DNA from: Candidatus Aminicenantota bacterium
GTDB lineage: Bacteria > Acidobacteriota > Aminicenantia > UBA2199
DNA: 6,362 nucleotides
Direction: 5' to 3'
Assembly (NCBI GenBank): GCA_026393775.1
Contig: JAPKZM010000312.1
Coordinates: forward strand, 1-6,362
Shown here: one piece after another, positions 5,716-6,362 of the stretch
Numbering within the stretch: position 1 is the stretch's first letter
Layout: every line of letters begins with the position of its first letter
Position numbers and translations under genes: made by a program
Notes under the pieces: generated by a model
Seen by the model: the letters and a program-made list of their open reading frames with translations, nothing else
What the model was told of the DNA's origin: nothing
Database searches by the model: none

Positions 5716-6362
5716 ATGAACCTGAAAAAATTCGCTGTTGGCATTATCGTATTGTCGTTCTTAGTGTCGGTCAATCCCGGGCCGCTGCGCGCCCAGACGC
5801 CGCCGGCGCCGGCTGGAAACAAAATACAGAGAGAAGGCAATGATAGCCGCGACCCGGTGCTGAATTTCGAGCATGTTTGGAAAACTATCGACCGGAATTA
5901 TGGACAGTTCAGGCTCAAGCATGTCGACTGGGATGCCCTGTATAGAGTGTATCGTCCTCAGGTCACTTCGGCGACGACGGACCAGGAATTGTGGGACATC
6001 CTGCTGAGCATGATGGGGCACCTGAACGACGCGCACCTGTGCCTGGCCGACAGCACCCGCCGCATCGGCGGTGGCCGCAACAATGGGTTGTTCATTAATG
6101 ATGGATTTTCCCTGGACCTGGTGAAGTCCAAATATTTGCAGGGCAAGTTCACGGAAGCCTTGGGCGGGAGCTTCAGCAGCGGCTGGCTGGCCGAAGGGGT
6201 CGGCTACCTGTACATCGGCGACCTGAAGGACGGCCTGGAGCCGATCACCAAGACCATCGACGCCATGATGGCCGAGTTCGCCAAGGCCAGGGTCATGGTC
6301 GTCGACGTGCGCAACAACCCGGGCGGCACCAGCCGGGCCGTGGAGATCGTGGCCGGCCGTTT
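5716..6362 (+). CDS. S41 family peptidase (tricorn/C-terminal-processing type), N-terminal part
   Basis: This open frame runs off the right edge after 215 codons. ATG 5716 is supported by TGGAGGT (5704-5710) five nt upstream. A signal peptide (about residues 1-26, ending PLRA before Gln27) predicts export, followed by a short Pro/Ala-rich linker. The N-terminal helical domain has FEHVWKTIDRNYGQF and VDWDALY, then HLNDAHL (102-108), the usual S41 L-x-D-x-H element. The core strand VVDVRNNPGG (195-204) is the S41 signature. The catalytic Ser and Lys lie beyond the window. No PDZ domain is visible between the N-terminal domain and the core, so it resembles the tricorn-core/retinoid-binding-like S41 branch rather than classical CtpA/Prc. 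S41 enzymes cut proteins or peptides, often near C-termini, in the periplasm. The gene is divergent from the SGNH gene. Confidence 0.92.
   Translation, partial: MNLKKFAVGIIVLSFLVSVNPGPLRAQTPPAPAGNKIQREGNDSRDPVLNFEHVWKTIDRNYGQFRLKHVDWDALYRVYRPQVTSATTDQELWDILLSMMGHLNDAHLCLADSTRRIGGGRNNGLFINDGFSLDLVKSKYLQGKFTEALGGSFSSGWLAEGVGYLYIGDLKDGLEPITKTIDAMMAEFAKARVMVVDVRNNPGGTSRAVEIVAGR

Overview
The window looks like chromosomal DNA of a moderately GC-rich, Gram-negative-type bacterium. Most of its proteins carry export signals. Three peptidases from unrelated families lie within 6.4 kb: S46 (dipeptidyl-peptidase 7/11 type), M13 (neprilysin/PepO type) and S41 (tricorn/CTP type). This mix is familiar from Acidobacteriota, Aminicenantes-like lineages and Bacteroidota that live on peptides. 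I lean towards Acidobacteriota/Aminicenantes, but no marker in the window settles the taxonomy.

Layout. At 1-241 (minus) is the 5' end of an S46 peptidase gene with a signal peptide, a strong Shine-Dalgarno sequence and a sigma70-type promoter. Bases 242-411 are non-coding and hold that promoter, a short heptanucleotide tandem repeat (321-348) and, on the other strand, a near-consensus promoter for the tRNA at 412-485. The tRNA is tRNA-Ala(CGC) by anticodon and by its G3-U70 pair, but its body resembles tRNA-Gly. At 499-2013 (minus) is a two-domain protein: a GT2 glycosyltransferase fused to a SAM-dependent methyltransferase. Its start region contains a perfect 24-bp palindrome, and its GT domain appears to lack an internal segment. 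Divergent to it, 2064-2762 (plus) encodes an unrecognised polytopic membrane protein. Next, 2816-4906 (plus) encodes a complete M13 metallopeptidase, possibly from a leaderless transcript. Convergent to that, 4953-5570 (minus) encodes a small exported SGNH-type protein with altered catalytic blocks. Divergent again, 5716-6362 (plus, running off the edge) is the first part of an S41 peptidase.

How the genes relate. Almost every gene is a separate transcription unit, with alternating strands and individual promoters, so this is not one operon. Three peptidases and a putative lipid-anchored SGNH protein suggest envelope or periplasmic peptide and ester hydrolysis. The GT2-methyltransferase probably acts in surface glycan or glycolipid synthesis. 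I see no CRISPR array, insertion sequence, phage gene or toxin-antitoxin pair. The points most worth a second look are the Gly-bodied tRNA-Ala, the palindrome at the start of the glycosyltransferase gene, the apparent internal deletion in that enzyme, and the degenerate SGNH motifs.
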